Shown: positions 42,690 to 53,899 of the stretch, in pieces
Position numbering within the stretch: the stretch's first letter is position 1
How the letters are laid out: each line of letters starts with the position of its first letter
Source: Bathynomus jamesi
Taxonomy: Eukaryota; Arthropoda; Malacostraca; Isopoda; Cirolanidae
DNA length: 64,000 bases
NCBI GenBank assembly: GCA_023014485.1
Contig: JAJOZX010001002.1
Location: forward strand, 564,001-628,000
Reading direction: 5' to 3'
The notes under the pieces: model-generated
What the model saw: only the letters and a program-made list of their open reading frames with translations
Database searches by the model: none
What the model was told of the DNA's origin: nothing
Program-made: the position numbers and the translations under genes

Positions 42690-43151
42690 TGTTGGTTTAC
42701 GTCGTCGTCGTCGGCCTAGGCAAGCTACGGCTTGGGACCGTAGCGCATCTATCCGGTATAGGTTAACCTGGATGATGTAGCCATAAGCACTGCCGCTAGT
42801 TAAGTGCCAACCAGTGATTATCTCACTAGCCGTATTGAGTCCGTTAGGCGAAACTGCGACAGTACCAAAGGTGGAAAATATAACCCTTGGATTTCTATTG
42901 TTTATTTGTAAAATGGACATGGTATTAGATTAAAATAAATATTTGAATATAAATAATTAACTGACAATTGTGATATATAATTAATTATGTTTACATACAA
43001 TAAAATAATACAATATACTAAAATTAGTATTAATGTGGTTTACAATTGAATTATGATGGGTAACTAATTTAAAATGAATTTATACTATTCCGAAATTCAA
43101 GACGGTAAAATTAACATTTATCTTGAAACTAAAATAAGAGTATTCACTACA
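42690..43151 (-). repeat. 3' LTR of Gypsy-2
   Basis: 462 bp, TGTTGGTTTACG to TTCACTACA on the plus strand. It differs from the other LTR mostly by a handful of 1-2-bp indels, for example CGTCGTCGTCGTCGG against CGTCCGTCGTCGTCGG. Confidence 0.95.
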
Positions 43152-44296
43152 CACTCCCCCACCAGAGAGGAAGTTCAAAGAGTTCCGAACGACACAGATT
43201 TCCGCTGAACCTTTTGGTAGCTACATGTACCTCGCTTAAGGTTGATTCCAAAAACGCAGGCTTAAGGCGATCGATAGAAACCTTGTCGACCTTGGAACCG
43301 CGCTGGATGAGAAATGATTTGCGCGTACGTCGGAGAATTTCATAGGGCCCGTCATATGGACATTGGAGAGGCCGTTTTGGGAGAGGTACACGAACGAAAA
43401 CGTGGGTGCAAGATTGGAGGGCTGGGGAAACAAAGATGTTCTGTTGGCTAGTCAATCGAGGGGAACAGGCTGAAGGGACTGCATGTGAGAGGAAGTGTTT
43501 GAGCGAATTCCGTAGGATCACATGACTTATCCCCTGCAGTGAAGTAGCCACCTGGTAGCCGCAGTGTTGTTCCATAGACTAGTTCAGCCGCTGTAGTCTT
43601 CAGATCACTCTTAAATGCAGAGCGAATACCAAGCAAAACGAGTGGAAGCTATCCATCCAATGGGAGTCTTCGTGACACATAAGGGATGACTTCAGCTGGC
43701 GATGGAAGCGTTCGACGAGGCCGTTAGCTTGCGGATGATACGCACAGGTATGCGCATGTACTGTACCCAACAAGCTGGTAAACTTCTTCCAAAGCGAAGA
43801 CTCAAATTGGCGACCTTGGTCAGTGATGACTTTTGTCGGCAATCCAAATCTTGATACCCATCCATGAAGAAAGGCTCTTGCAACAGTGTCCGCTTGGATA
43901 TCAGGAAGTGGGATGGCTTCAGGCCACCTGGAAAAGCGTCGAGACAGGTGAGCAGATAACGTTGGCCTTGAATCACTGGAAGAGGGCCAATGTCTACATG
44001 AATTACCTCAAATCGCTGGGATGGGGCGGAAATGCGTCAAAGGGGGACCTGGTGTGCCTTTGGACTTTGGCACGCTGGCAGGCAAGGCACGTTTTGGTCC
44101 AATGTTTGACATCCTTCCGCATCGAGGGCCAAACAAAGCGAGAGGTAACCAGGTGTTGCGAAGCACGGATACCAGGATGGGAGGGCTTATGAAGATCCGT
44201 GAAGACTGCTTGTCTGTGACATGGAGGGACATATGGGCGAATAGCAGCTGTTGATACGTCGCAATAGAGGGGCACAGACAATCCTGGCATACTCAT
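43147..44296 (-). pseudogene. Gypsy-2 integrase region
   Basis: 44296-44003 gives the HHCC finger (HKPSHPGIRASQHLV ... CLACQRAKVQRHT). 43976-43692 and 43842-43600 give MIQGQRYLLTCLDAF, KVITDQGRQFESSLW (second Asp) and HPQANGLVERFHRQLK (Glu). 43575-43147 ends with RPLQCPYDGPYEILR and IDRLKPAFL, the GPY/F tail. Each piece is in a different frame. Confidence 0.8.
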
Positions 44297-44447
44297 TTTC
44301 TTGAGGAAAGTGAGTGAGTGGAGTCTTCTCTGAGCAGGTCTTGTAGTTCCGTATCCTTATCTTGATCCTGTGCAATAGCATTCCACAGTGTAGAGCTGAG
44401 GGTAACAGAAGTAATCTCTATTCTTGAAAGTGCATCCGCTGGAGTGT

Positions 44448-45610
44448 TCAGACACCTTTGATGTGGCGGATATCTGTGGTAAATTGCGAGATATAATCGA
44501 GTTGCCTGATGACTCTGGGAGAGTGGTTACAGCTGTTTTTATTGAAGACAGTGACCAAAGGTTTGTGGTCGGTAAAAACACAAAACTCTCGGCCTTCAAG
44601 GAAATGTTGAAAATGCTTCACGTTTAAGTAAATAGCAAGAAGTTCACGTCCGAAAGCACTATAACGCGTTTGGGCTGGCTGCAGCTTTTTCGAGTAAAAC
44701 GCGATGGGTGCTTGTTGACCGTTAATGGTTTGTTCCAACACCCCACCGATCGCAACATCTGATGCATCGACCGTCAGAGTTAGGGGGGCATTACTGATAG
44801 GAAATGACAGAGACAATGCACTATTGATAGCATTTTTGGCATTGTCGAACGCCTGTAAACTATCGCTACACCATAACAATTTCGTTACCTTGCGTTTGTG
44901 TGTGATCATAGCGTGTAGAGGAGCAAGAACACTGGCACAGTTTTTAATGAACTTGTGGTAATAATTTACCAAACCTAGAAACCGACGTAACTCACGCTGA
45001 TTATTGGCATTGGGTAATTTTTATCACTTCACACTTGTCCTGAAGGGGGGTAATTCCGTGCTGCGAAATCGTGTGACCAAGAAATTCCAAGGTTGGCTGT
45101 GCAAACACACACTTAGATGCATTAATAGTAACACCGTATTGTTCTAAGCGTTGAAAGAGGAGTGAAAGATGTTCCTTATGTTCCTCTTCCGTTGAGCTGG
45201 CCACAAGCAAATCATCGATGTAGGCATAAACAAAGTCTAAGCCTCTGGTGACCTCATCTATAACCTCTGAAAGGTTTGCGCAGCATTCCGTAGCCCGAAC
45301 GGCATCTTCACAATTCGAATAACCCAAATGGTGTACAAACTGCAGTCTTGGGAATATCCGAAGGCTCTACGGGAATGTGGTGGAAAGCCTTAACGAGATC
45401 TATTTTACTGAAGATAGATTTGCCGTGGAAAGAGAAGTAAAGTCTTGGACTTTGGTACCAGATATCGGTCCGGGATGGTTGTCGAATTCAAAAACCGGTA
45501 ATCCCCACATGGTCTCCAGTCTCCTGACTTCTTCTGGACCAGGTGTAGGGGAGAGGACCAACTGCTTTTGGAAGGTCTTATTATACCAAGATCTATCATA
45601 AGCTGGAATT
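44448..45610 (-). pseudogene. Gypsy-2 reverse transcriptase and RNase H region
   Basis: 45599-45405: [20 protein letters not shown] and [11 protein letters not shown]. 45327-45001: FVYAYIDDLLVAS (RT catalytic loop), KCVFAQPTLEFLGH. 44972-44448: LTLTVDASDVAIGGVLEQ, FYSKKLQPAQTRYS and FCVFTDHKPLV (RNase H). At least three frame changes separate them; all catalytic motifs are still there. Confidence 0.85.
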
Positions 45611-45624
45611 CCGATTTGGCAGCT

Positions 45625-46935
45625 TCAGTTTGTCCGGGGCAAGACGTCTGGGTTTTGCAAACACAGGGGGACCTTTTGTTGTAATGTGGTGGGTAATGGT
45701 GTGCTTAATGGTATCACCCATCTGCATCGGTTGAAGAATTCCTGATATCGCTGGAAAAGGCACTGGTACATGGAATTAGGGGGAACGAGGGAAAGTGCAG
45801 AGTTCGAGGCGTCGGAAGGGCAACCTGTTTGGCAAGAACAGAAAGCAGTGTGGCCTGGTCGCATAAGCGTCGCTTGTCAAGATCCACCAGGAGTTTGAAA
45901 TGCTGGAGGAAGTCAGCGCCGATTATGGGATGCTGCACTTGAGCACAGATGAAAATCCACTTGAAGGATCGGTGAAGGCCCAAGTTTAGTTCACGCGACT
46001 GAGTACCGTACGTGGGTATGCGTGAACCGTTAGCAGCGTATAGAGGCGGAGATTTCCGAGTGCGTATGACCAGATTTTTTAGGGAATACACTGACTGACG
46101 CTCCGGTATCGACCAGAAATTGACACCAGAGTTCCTGTCCTTTATGATAACAGTGGCAGGCGAGTACTAGACGCCATTAGGACTCGCTGCTGGGGTTTTC
46201 CGACGAAAAATTGCAAGGGGAGATGCACTTCCTAGCCTTCTTTCCAATTTCGAGTGGTAGAAGCAGATCTTCCCGGAACTCGAACGATGCCTCTTCGTAA
46301 ATCTTGACCGAGAATGGCTTCTTTGCCGTTGATTTTGTAGCAGAGAACAACGTGGTTGAGTCGTTGACTTAACTCTTTCACTTTCAACTCCAGTTCCGAT
46401 TGTGTGTTCACGTTGTTGACCGGAGCTGTGTCAATCTCCACTACTTTGTCGGCAGTTTCTGCTAGTTTATCAACTGGAGTAGCAGGATCCATAGTGGCCA
46501 AGACACGCTGAGCTGATGGAGGAAGTTTCTGCAAGAACAACTGTCTAAAGATGTCCTTATCGAAGGTTTGTGCGCGTTCGCCTAGAGCGCACTGCATAGC
46601 CCTCAGCATTTGAGTGGGCTTACGGTCTCCAAGTTCTTCTTTTGAGATTAACTGATGTAGTTTCTCACGCTCGGAGACAGTGGTGCGGCACAGGATGGCA
46701 GACTTCAGATCGTTGTATGGGTCCTCACTCGTGGAAGTAGACACGATGACGTCACGGACTTCAGAGATGATGCTCGCTGGTAGAGAGGACAAAACATGAT
46801 CGTATTTCGTCCTGCTAGCGGTGTCCTTCCCAAGTTGAATTGTGATTCCACTTGGTGGAACCAATAATGGATCACCCGGCCAGAGACGGAGAGCTTTACG
46901 CTCAAGTGGGAGATGGCACCAGCGTCGTCAGGCAT
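45625..46935 (-). pseudogene. Gypsy-2 gag and protease region
   Basis: Gag: 46935-46705 (HYWFHQVESQFNLGR) and 46864-46232 (KYDHVLSSLPASIISEV, MLRAMQCALG, QLFLQKLPPSAQRVLATM). Protease: FLVDTGASVSVFP near 46110 in one frame, then HPIIGADFLQHFKLLVDL in the ORF 46091-45714. No zinc knuckle is visible in the gag ORF. The protease is split by a frame change directly after the active site. Confidence 0.8.
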
Positions 46936-47044
46936 CTTCTCCTATGCTTGCTGACGTACAAGCAAGACGACAAGTTACCAACGAAGGAGTGGAGGTTGAG
47001 ACGAGCGCAGGCACAGAGCGCACGGGCAGGGGTGAGGGGCAGAG

Positions 47045-47190
47045 GGCACGAGCGACATTACAGTCTGATCCTAGTCGCTCGGGTGAAGGGGGTGATGGGC
47101 ACGAACGACGTTTACAGTCTGGTCCTAGTCGCTCGGGTGAAGGGGGTGATGGGCACGAACGACGTTACAGTCTAATCCTAGTCGTTCGTA
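47045..47190. repeat. About 62-bp tandem repeat in the Gypsy-2 5' untranslated region, 2-3 units
   Basis: Units contain GGGCACGARCGAC, TTACAGTCTG and TCCTAGTCGCTCGG. ORFs over it on the plus strand are repeat artefacts. Confidence 0.9.
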
Positions 47191-47221
47191 AAAGGGGGGA
47201 ATCCAACTCCGGAGTTACCAT

Positions 47222-47677
47222 TGTTGGTTTACGTCCGTCGTCGTCGGCCTAGGCAAGCTACGGCTTGGGACCGTAGCGCATCTATCCGGTATAGGTTACC
47301 TGGATGATGTAACCATAAGCATTGCCGCTAGTTAAGTGCCAACCAGTATTATCTCACTCGCCGTATTGAGTCCGTTAGGCGAAACTGCGACAGTACCAAA
47401 GGTGGAAATATACCCTTGGATTTCTATTGTTTATTTGTAAAATGGACATGGTATTAGATTAAATAAATTTTGAATATAAATAATTAACTGACATTGTGAT
47501 ATATAATTAATTATGTTTACATACAATAAAATAATACAATATACATAAATTAGTATTAATGTGGTTTACAATTGAATTATGATGGGTAACTAATTTAAAA
47601 TGAATTTATACTATTCCGAAATTCAAGACGGTAAAAATTAACATTTATCTTGAAACTAAAATAAGATATTCACTACA
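47222..47677 (-). repeat. 5' LTR of Gypsy-2
   Basis: 456 bp; see the other LTR. High similarity between the two LTRs means the insertion is young compared with the decay of its reading frames. Confidence 0.95.
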
Positions 47678-47681
47678 ACAG

Positions 47682-48083
47682 CAAAGATCTCGAACTTGAA
47701 TGATTGATGGAGAAGACCGCGACATTGATGGATTCATGCTTGCTGAGGAAATGGAAGCCTTGAAACCAATTCTTCCAGAAGATATACAAAGTGATCCACT
47801 GAAGATATTGGGCTTCATCACTTTGAACAATCGTTCTGTGGATTTCCCGAATTTCACGACTGCACTGCGAATACTACTGACTATTCCAGTTACTGTTGCA
47901 TCTGGGGAAAGAAGTTTCTCAAAGTTGAAATTAATAAAAACGTATTTACGGTCGACGATGCTGCAGGATCGACTCAGTAATCTGGTGATCCTCTCCATTG
48001 AAAACGACATTGTGAGAAACTGTAACTATACAGACCTCATTGCCGAATTTGCCACTATGAAAGCCAGAAAGGTTTCCTTGTGA
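47682..48083 (+). pseudogene. hAT-G transposase, C-terminal dimerisation domain
   Basis: LRILLTIPVTVASGERSFSK, LKLIKTYLRSTMLQDRL and LVILSIENDI form the hAT dimerisation domain, ending at TGA 48081. It is the continuation of 40752-42685 across Gypsy-2. Confidence 0.85.
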
Positions 48084-48422
48084 TCACATCGAAAATAAAT
48101 GATATTTGTTGTTGAATCATTGTTCTTTTCTTTCAGTAAGCATGCACCCACTATGGGAAGGTAACTTTAACCTTAGGGCCACACTTTAAAATGCTGCAGG
48201 ATCGACTCAGTAATCTGGTGATCCTCTCCATTGAAAACGACATTGTGAGAAACTGTAACTATACAGACCTCATTGCCGAATTTGCCACTATGAAAGCCAG
48301 AAAGGTTTCCTTGTGATCACATCCAAAATAAATGATATTTGTTGTTGAATCATTGTTCTTTTCCTTCAGTAAGCATGCACCCACTATGGGAAGGTAACTT
48401 TAACCTTAGGGCCACACTTTAA
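47958..48422. repeat. Tandem duplication of the hAT-G 3' end, 233-bp unit
   Basis: ATGCTGCAGGATCGACTCAG starts at 47958 and again at 48191; both units run through the stop codon, polyA region and CCTTAGGGCCACACTTTAAA. The two units differ at about three positions. Confidence 0.95.
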
Positions 48423-48471
48423 AAATCTCGAATTGGGCCTTGCATTTGCTAGGACCGGCTCTGTATAAAGC

Positions 48472-49134
48472 CTACCAATATCTAGTTGGTCCACACTCGC
48501 ATTATAACACGTAAATAATTGCATACTAAATATTTTGAACAGGGAATGTTAAGTTAGTGAGAGCCCAACATTTACTTTAAGTTCACGAGGCGGCAGGTTC
48601 ATTTTAAATGCAGCTTCACAAAATTTTATCCACTGGCTTTGAATGCGAAGTTCTAAATTTGGATGACATATGTTCTTTGCGAAATTTATTGACCGGGTGG
48701 CTTTTTATTTTCGATTCCACAAAAAAGTACGAGATTTTGTACAAGCGTGGTCTGACTAGATATAGGTAGGCTTTGGAATATGGATGTTACTTCAATTAAT
48801 TAATCCGATCTTTCACCACAAAACCCTTCGTGCTCTTTTTTTCAATTTGGTAAAATTGGCAGTGCCTATATAGACACAACTCTTGCCAGTCAAATCTCAT
48901 ACTGATAGGTAGCATTAGTTGATAGGAAGCTAAAAAAAAAAAGAAATAAATACATCTGAAACGAAAAACTAAATTAGTTTTATAGTAGTTGACATTTCGG
49001 TTATAATTTAAAAATATTTACGGTATTACAGTATTTACCTTTAGTTTTAATTTCAGAGTTCCTTCAAAAAGCATCATCATCGGCAAATACCATAATCCAC
49101 CGAATGTCCGTATCATCAACTCATTTTTGATCTA
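48472..49134. repeat. Left arm of a diverged large inverted repeat
   Basis: The stretch 48590-48760 (TTTTAAATGCAGCTTCACA, GAAATTTATTGACC, TACAAGCGTGG-like text) is matched in inverse at about 50600-50875. The first non-LTR copy lies between the arms. No coding capacity seen. Confidence 0.45.
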
Positions 49135-49144
49135 CTGGCTTTTC

Positions 49145-50560
49145 AACGTACACTATTAGCAAAAATAGACATTAGTAAAGCATTTGATGCTATCCCACGT
49201 TTCCCTCTCATAAACAAAATACTCAACACAAACATGCACAATAACACCAAAAGGTGGCTGAGCAACTCTTTTTCAGGAAGATACTCACATGTCACATTTA
49301 ATGGCAAGTCATCCAAAAACAAGCGTTTTCCGAACGGGGTCCCTCAAGGCTCTGTTCTCTCACCAATACTGTTCAACTTATACATGCATGACATTCCAAC
49401 ATCCATAGATAGCAAGCTTACCTTATCATCATATGCAGATGACATCACTCTAACATCCACCCACAACAACATCGACACCGCTACAAATAACCTACAAACA
49501 TACATAAGCAGTATACGAGACTGGCTCACACAAAATAGACTCATAGTAGCGCCCACAAAATCAACCATCACCAAATCAACCATATAAAGAACACCAGATA
49601 ACTCCACAGTTTACACTAAGCAACACCAACATTCCACACACTCACAGGACCAAAATACTTGGGGGTCACATACAACACATCATTATCTTTTGCAAACCAC
49701 ATTTAGGACATTAAAAACAAATGTACGTCAAGACTTAACACGCTTAGGATACTAACAGGCACAAACTTTGGACACCAGCAGGAAACAACATCACTCATAT
49801 ACAAACAATATATTCGCTCAGTTATGGACTATGCTAGCCCATACTGGGCACCCATTATCTCAAACACACACATAAACACCTTACAGACAATACAAAACAA
49901 CGCACTTCGTATCATTACAGGATATACTCAAACAACACCAATAGAACACCTGCACACAGAAACAAAAATACTGAAAGTTAGGGAACATTTAGATATGAGA
50001 GGAACACAATTCATGGCGGCAGCGACAACTAACCCACAACACCCATGCCACTACCTGTACAATCATGCACCAACACCTCGCACCATTAAGGTAACATCAG
50101 AGAGACATTATAACGAAATACTCCATTCCATATCACGCCCCACAGACATTACACAGTACAGAAAACACATACATACACACCTAACCCACAAAGCACTGAC
50201 ACGACTCGGTCCGAATGTGGTCTTAGGTGCGAAGCCGCCACCCACTGACAGGTCAGAGACCAGCCTGAGCAGATCGGATCGAGTTAACTTAGCACGATTC
50301 AGATGTGGACTTCACCCCAACTTACAGACATATAAACACAGACTAGACAACTCCACAGACGACACCTGCCACCTGTGCCAGTACACACCACAAACAGTTG
50401 AACACATTATGACAGACTGTACCGCTCTAGCACAACATAGAACACAACAAACATCACTAGTGCGCTGAACCTTGGTTCACTCCGGAGAGGGCGATCGGTT
50501 ACTTGCGTGTCGCCGGCTTGCTCGATCAGGGTGGGCTGATCGGCTAACCAACAACAACAA
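49145..50560 (+). mobile_element. Non-LTR retrotransposon family A, copy 1 (5'-truncated)
   Basis: 1416 bp ending in an (ACA)n tail, flanked by CTGGCTTTTC on each side (49135-49144, 50561-50570). It starts inside the RT domain, as expected from incomplete target-primed reverse transcription. Copies 2 and 3 of the same family are at 52088-56349 (minus) and 61451-61589 (plus). Confidence 0.9.
49150..50468 (+). pseudogene. Family A reverse transcriptase, C-terminal half
   Basis: LAKIDISKAFDAIP, then NGVPQGSVLSPILFNLY and LSSYADDITLTST (catalytic YADD) in 49234-49587. 49824-50468 holds the C-terminal part with MDYASPYWAPI and a zinc-knuckle-like CHLCQYTPQTVEHIMTDC. A frame change and a stop separate the two ORFs. 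Confidence 0.8.
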
Positions 50561-50570
50561 CTGGCTTTTC

Positions 50571-50985
50571 TGGCTATTAGCAAACCATAAAATTTTATAG
50601 AAGCGTGGACAGGTGGCCTTCTATATCATTAAAGTCTACAAGTAAACCATGTTCCAACACGCTTCTACAGAGTTTCATACACTTTCGTGGAATGAAGAAA
50701 ATAAAGTTAGTCAATAAATTTAGAAAAGAATGTAGCCTTCAGAATTTTTAGCTACGCATCGGAAGCCATGATAGATACAAAAAATGTGAGGAGTTGTATC
50801 CGAAATTTAACTGCTTCGTGAGCTTCAAGAAAAATCTGTGAAGCTGCATTTAAAATTTCAGTAATCCATAAGCTGTTTGTAAGTGTTAAACTAACTTGCT
50901 TAAAGAATATCCCGCCCATAGGACGGATACTTTTGCTAGTAGTTATAATTGCATGCAGAAATTGATCTACTATATATACCTCGTT
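50571..50985. repeat. Right arm of a diverged large inverted repeat
   Basis: GTGAAGCTGCATTTAAAATTTC, AATAAATTT and ACACGCTTCTACAGAG-like text are the inverse of the left arm. No gene seen. Confidence 0.4.
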
Positions 50986-51121
50986 AACCTCGTTAGGGTT
51001 CCGTGCGTCGGTCTTTCTTCACACGAAGGTCAAGTTGGTTTCCCCGCCTCTAGTCCTGGCTTGGCGGAGGAGCGAGTTGCTCTCTTGTGCTCTCCACCGT
51101 ACATAGCCAGGTACACCCGGC

Positions 51122-52077
51122 TCATCTGGTACCGTCCTCAGCCAGGCATCTAGTCTTCTCTTGAACTAGTCTTCTCTTGAAGACTTCAACTTTGACCCCT
51201 GTAACGTTTCTGAGGTCCTTTGGAAGCTGGTTGAAAATTCTTGGCCCCCTGACAACCAAGCTATTTTCCTTCAGAGTTGAGGAGTTCCCTTTTCGGGCCT
51301 TTAATTTGGGAATACTACACATTCGGCCTTTCCTATTTTCCAGCGTTGTTTGGATGGTAATTGGGTTCAGTTTGAGGTTTGGTACCAGTTTTTCGATAAT
51401 TTTCCATATGTAGATTATGGTATACCTCTCTCTTCTTCTTTCCAGGGAGTACAGATTTAGTTTACTTAGTCTTTCCCAGTAGTTGAGTTCCTTGCAGACA
51501 TTAATCTTACCTGTGAAATGTCTCTGCGTTTCTTCTAGTTTATTAATTTATTCCTTTTTATATGAGGACGTCAAAACTGAGCAGTGTTCAAGTTTTGGTA
51601 TGATCAGTGTTCTCAGTAGGGGAATCATTACTGTCTTGTACCTCCTTTTGAACGTTCTCAGTACCTGTCCCGCGACTCTTTTTGCTTTGTTTATTGCTAT
51701 CTGATTTTGTGTCTCGAATTTGGCGTCATCGGTCATTATTATCCCCAAGTCGACCGCTTTCGTGCTTCTCTGAATTTCTTGTCTATCTGGAGCATAATAT
51801 GCAGTCTGTTTGAGTTCCTCATTTCTACCATATCTCAAGAGCTGAAATTTCTCGATGTTAAATGTCATATTGTTGTCTTCTGATCATATGTATATTTCAT
51901 TTGTGTCCCTCTGCAAGGCCTCCACTTCATTTGCATCGCTGATTTTTCTGCTGATCTTTGTATCGTCCGCAAAGGATGTTACTATACCGTTGCTGTTTAC
52001 TCCACTGTCTATGTCTGTTAGCATGAAAAATGAACAGAAGTGGGGCCAGCACTGTACCTTGTGGTACTGAGCTGCGT
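51122..52077 (-). pseudogene. Element B RT (part after the insertion) and C-terminal domain
   Basis: VPQGTVLAPLLFIF next to the insertion, SFADDTKISRKI with the catalytic FADD near 51965, then MTFNIEKFQLLRYG and VDLGIIMTDDAKF (51868-51548), and ENSLVVRGPRIFNQLPKDLR with a CFKRRL-like end (51322-51122). The order agrees with Jockey/CR1-type RTs. Frame changes separate the pieces. Confidence 0.8.
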
Positions 52078-52473
52078 ACTTCTGATTTTGATTGTTGTTG
52101 TTGTTGGTTAACTGATCAGCCCACCCTGATCGAGCAAGCCGGCGACACGCAGGTAACCGATCGCCCTCTCCGGAGTGGACCAGAGGTTCAGCGCACTAGT
52201 GATGTTGTGTTGTGTTCTATGTTGTGCTAGAGCGATACAGTCTGTCATAATGTGTTCAACTGTTTGTGGTGTGTACTGGCACAGGTGGCAGGTGTCGTCT
52301 GTGGAGTTGTCTAGTCTGTGTTTATATGTCTGTAAGTTTGAGTGATGTCCACATCTGAATCGTGCTAAATTAACTCGATCCGATCTGCTCAGGCTGGTCT
52401 CTGACCTGTCAGTGGGTGGCGGCTTCGCACCTTAAGACCGCATTCGGACCGAGTCGTGTCAGTGCTTTGTGAG

Positions 52474-52476
52474 TTA

Positions 52477-52507
<31 letters not shown>

Positions 52508-53672
52508 TACTGTGTGATGTCTGTGGGGCGTGGTATGGAATGGAGTATTTGGTTATAATGTCTCTCTGGTGTTACCTTAATGGTGCGAGGTGCTGGTGCA
52601 TGATTGTAAATGTAGTGGCAAGGATGTTGTGGGTTAGTTGTCGCTGCTGCCATGAATTGTGTTCCCCTCATGTCTAAATGTTCCCTAACTTTCAGTATTT
52701 TTGTTTCTGTGTGCAGGTGTTCTATTGGTGCTGTTTGAATACATCCTGTAATGATACGAAGTGCGTTGTTTTGTATTGTCTGTAAGGTGTTTATGTGTGT
52801 GTTTGAGATAATGGTGCCCAGTATGGGCTAGCATAGTCCATAAGTGAGCGAATATATTGTTTGTATATGAGTGATGTTGTTTCCTTCTGGTGTCCAAAGT
52901 TTGTGCCTGTTAGTATCCTAAGCGTGTTAAGTCTTGACGTACATTTGTTTCTAATGTCCTAAATGTGGTTTGCAAAAGATAATGATGTGTTGTATGTGAC
53001 CCCAAGTATTTTGGTCCTGTGAGTGTGTGGAATGTTGGTATTGTGTAGTGTAATCTGTGGAGTTATCTGGTGTTCTTTATATGGTTGATTTTGTGATGGT
53101 TGATTTTGTGGGCGCTACTTTGAGTCTATTGTGTGTGAGCCAGTCTTGTATACTGTTAATGTATGTTTGTAGATTATTTGTAGCGGTGTCGATGTTGTGG
53201 GTGGATGTTAGAGTGATGTCATCTGCATATGATGATAAGGTAAGCTTGTTATCTATGGATGTTGGAATGTCATGCATGTATAAGTTGAACAATGTTGGTG
53301 AGAGAACAGAGCCTCGAGGGACCCCTTTCAGAAAAAGTTTGTTTTTGGATGACTTGCCTTGAAATGTGACATGCGAGTATCTTCCTGAAAGATAGTTGCT
53401 CAGCCACCGTTTGGTGTTATTTGCATGTTTGTGTTGAGTATTTTGTTTATGAGAGGGAAATGTTGTATAGCATCAAATGCTTTACTAATGTCTATTTTTG
53501 CCAATAGTGTACGTTGAGCTGGTCGTCTGGAGTTGATGCCATCCATGATGTGCTGCGTGAGGTTAGTGAGTAATGTCGTGGTTGAGTGGTGAGGTCTGAA
53601 TCCATGTTGAGTAGGCGATAGTGATATGTGTGGGTTGGTGATTTGTAAGATTAGTCTTTCTGTTACTTTGGA
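52474..53672 (-). pseudogene. Family A copy 2 reverse transcriptase, C-terminal part
   Basis: 53650-53400: HISLSPTQHGFRPHHSTTTL and LAKIDISKAFDAIQHFPL. 53292-53077: LSSYADDITLTST. 52897-52474: C-terminal part (HPCHYIYNHAPAPRTIKV). The pieces are in several frames, and the MITE at 53674-53899 cuts the domain between its first motif and the fingers. Confidence 0.8.
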
Positions 53673-53673
53673 A

Positions 53674-53899
53674 CAGTGGTGGCTCGTCGGTAGGCACTGC
53701 GGAACTGCAGCACCCCTAAATTTTTTATTTACAATTGAAATAATCAAGAACAATATAAGGATGAGCTCACTGAATAACTTTTTCAATAGCTTTTGAAACT
53801 TTTATTCATTGCTCAATGCTCATCCTTTTATTTCAGTAATTATTTCAACCCATTCTTAGAGGCAGCACCCCTAGAATTTTTAGTCACGAGCCGCCACTG
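53674..53899. mobile_element. hAT MITE (hAT-H)
   Basis: 226 bp with ends CAGTGGTGGCTCGTCGG and CAGTGGCGGCTCGTGAC (inverted) and a perfect 8-bp TSD CTTTGGAA (53666-53673, 53900-53907). A GCAGCACCCCTA motif occurs near both ends. No coding capacity. Confidence 0.95.

Larger units (their letters stand above)
42690..47677 (-). mobile_element. Ty3/gypsy LTR retrotransposon (Gypsy-2) inside hAT-G
   Basis: Two LTRs (42690-43151, 47222-47677) in direct orientation with TG...CA ends and TSD ACAG (42686-42689, 47678-47681). Coding is on the minus strand: gag, protease, RT, RNase H, integrase, in a chain of short ORFs broken by many single-base frame changes. The polypurine tract (GGTGGGGGAGTG on the minus strand) is next to the 42690-43151 LTR, and a PBS-like TGGTAACTCCGGAGTTGGA lies next to the other. 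Confidence 0.95.
40372..48463 (+). mobile_element. hAT transposon (hAT-G, TTF finger/DUF4371-like) containing a gypsy insertion
   Basis: Ends CACTGCCGGCCTTTGGGC (left) and CAGAGCCGGTCCTAGC (right, inverted), perfect 8-bp TSD TATAAAGC (40364-40371, 48464-48471). Without the gypsy at 42690-47681 it is about 3.1 kb. It carries a long transposase ORF, now broken. Confidence 0.9.

Noticed and set aside
46842..47252. Plus-strand ORFs with GEGGDGHERR repeats
   Set aside because: They are products of the 62-bp tandem repeat in the untranslated region of Gypsy-2.
49344..49607. Minus-strand ORF of 87 residues
   Set aside because: It is antisense to the YADD region of the family A RT.
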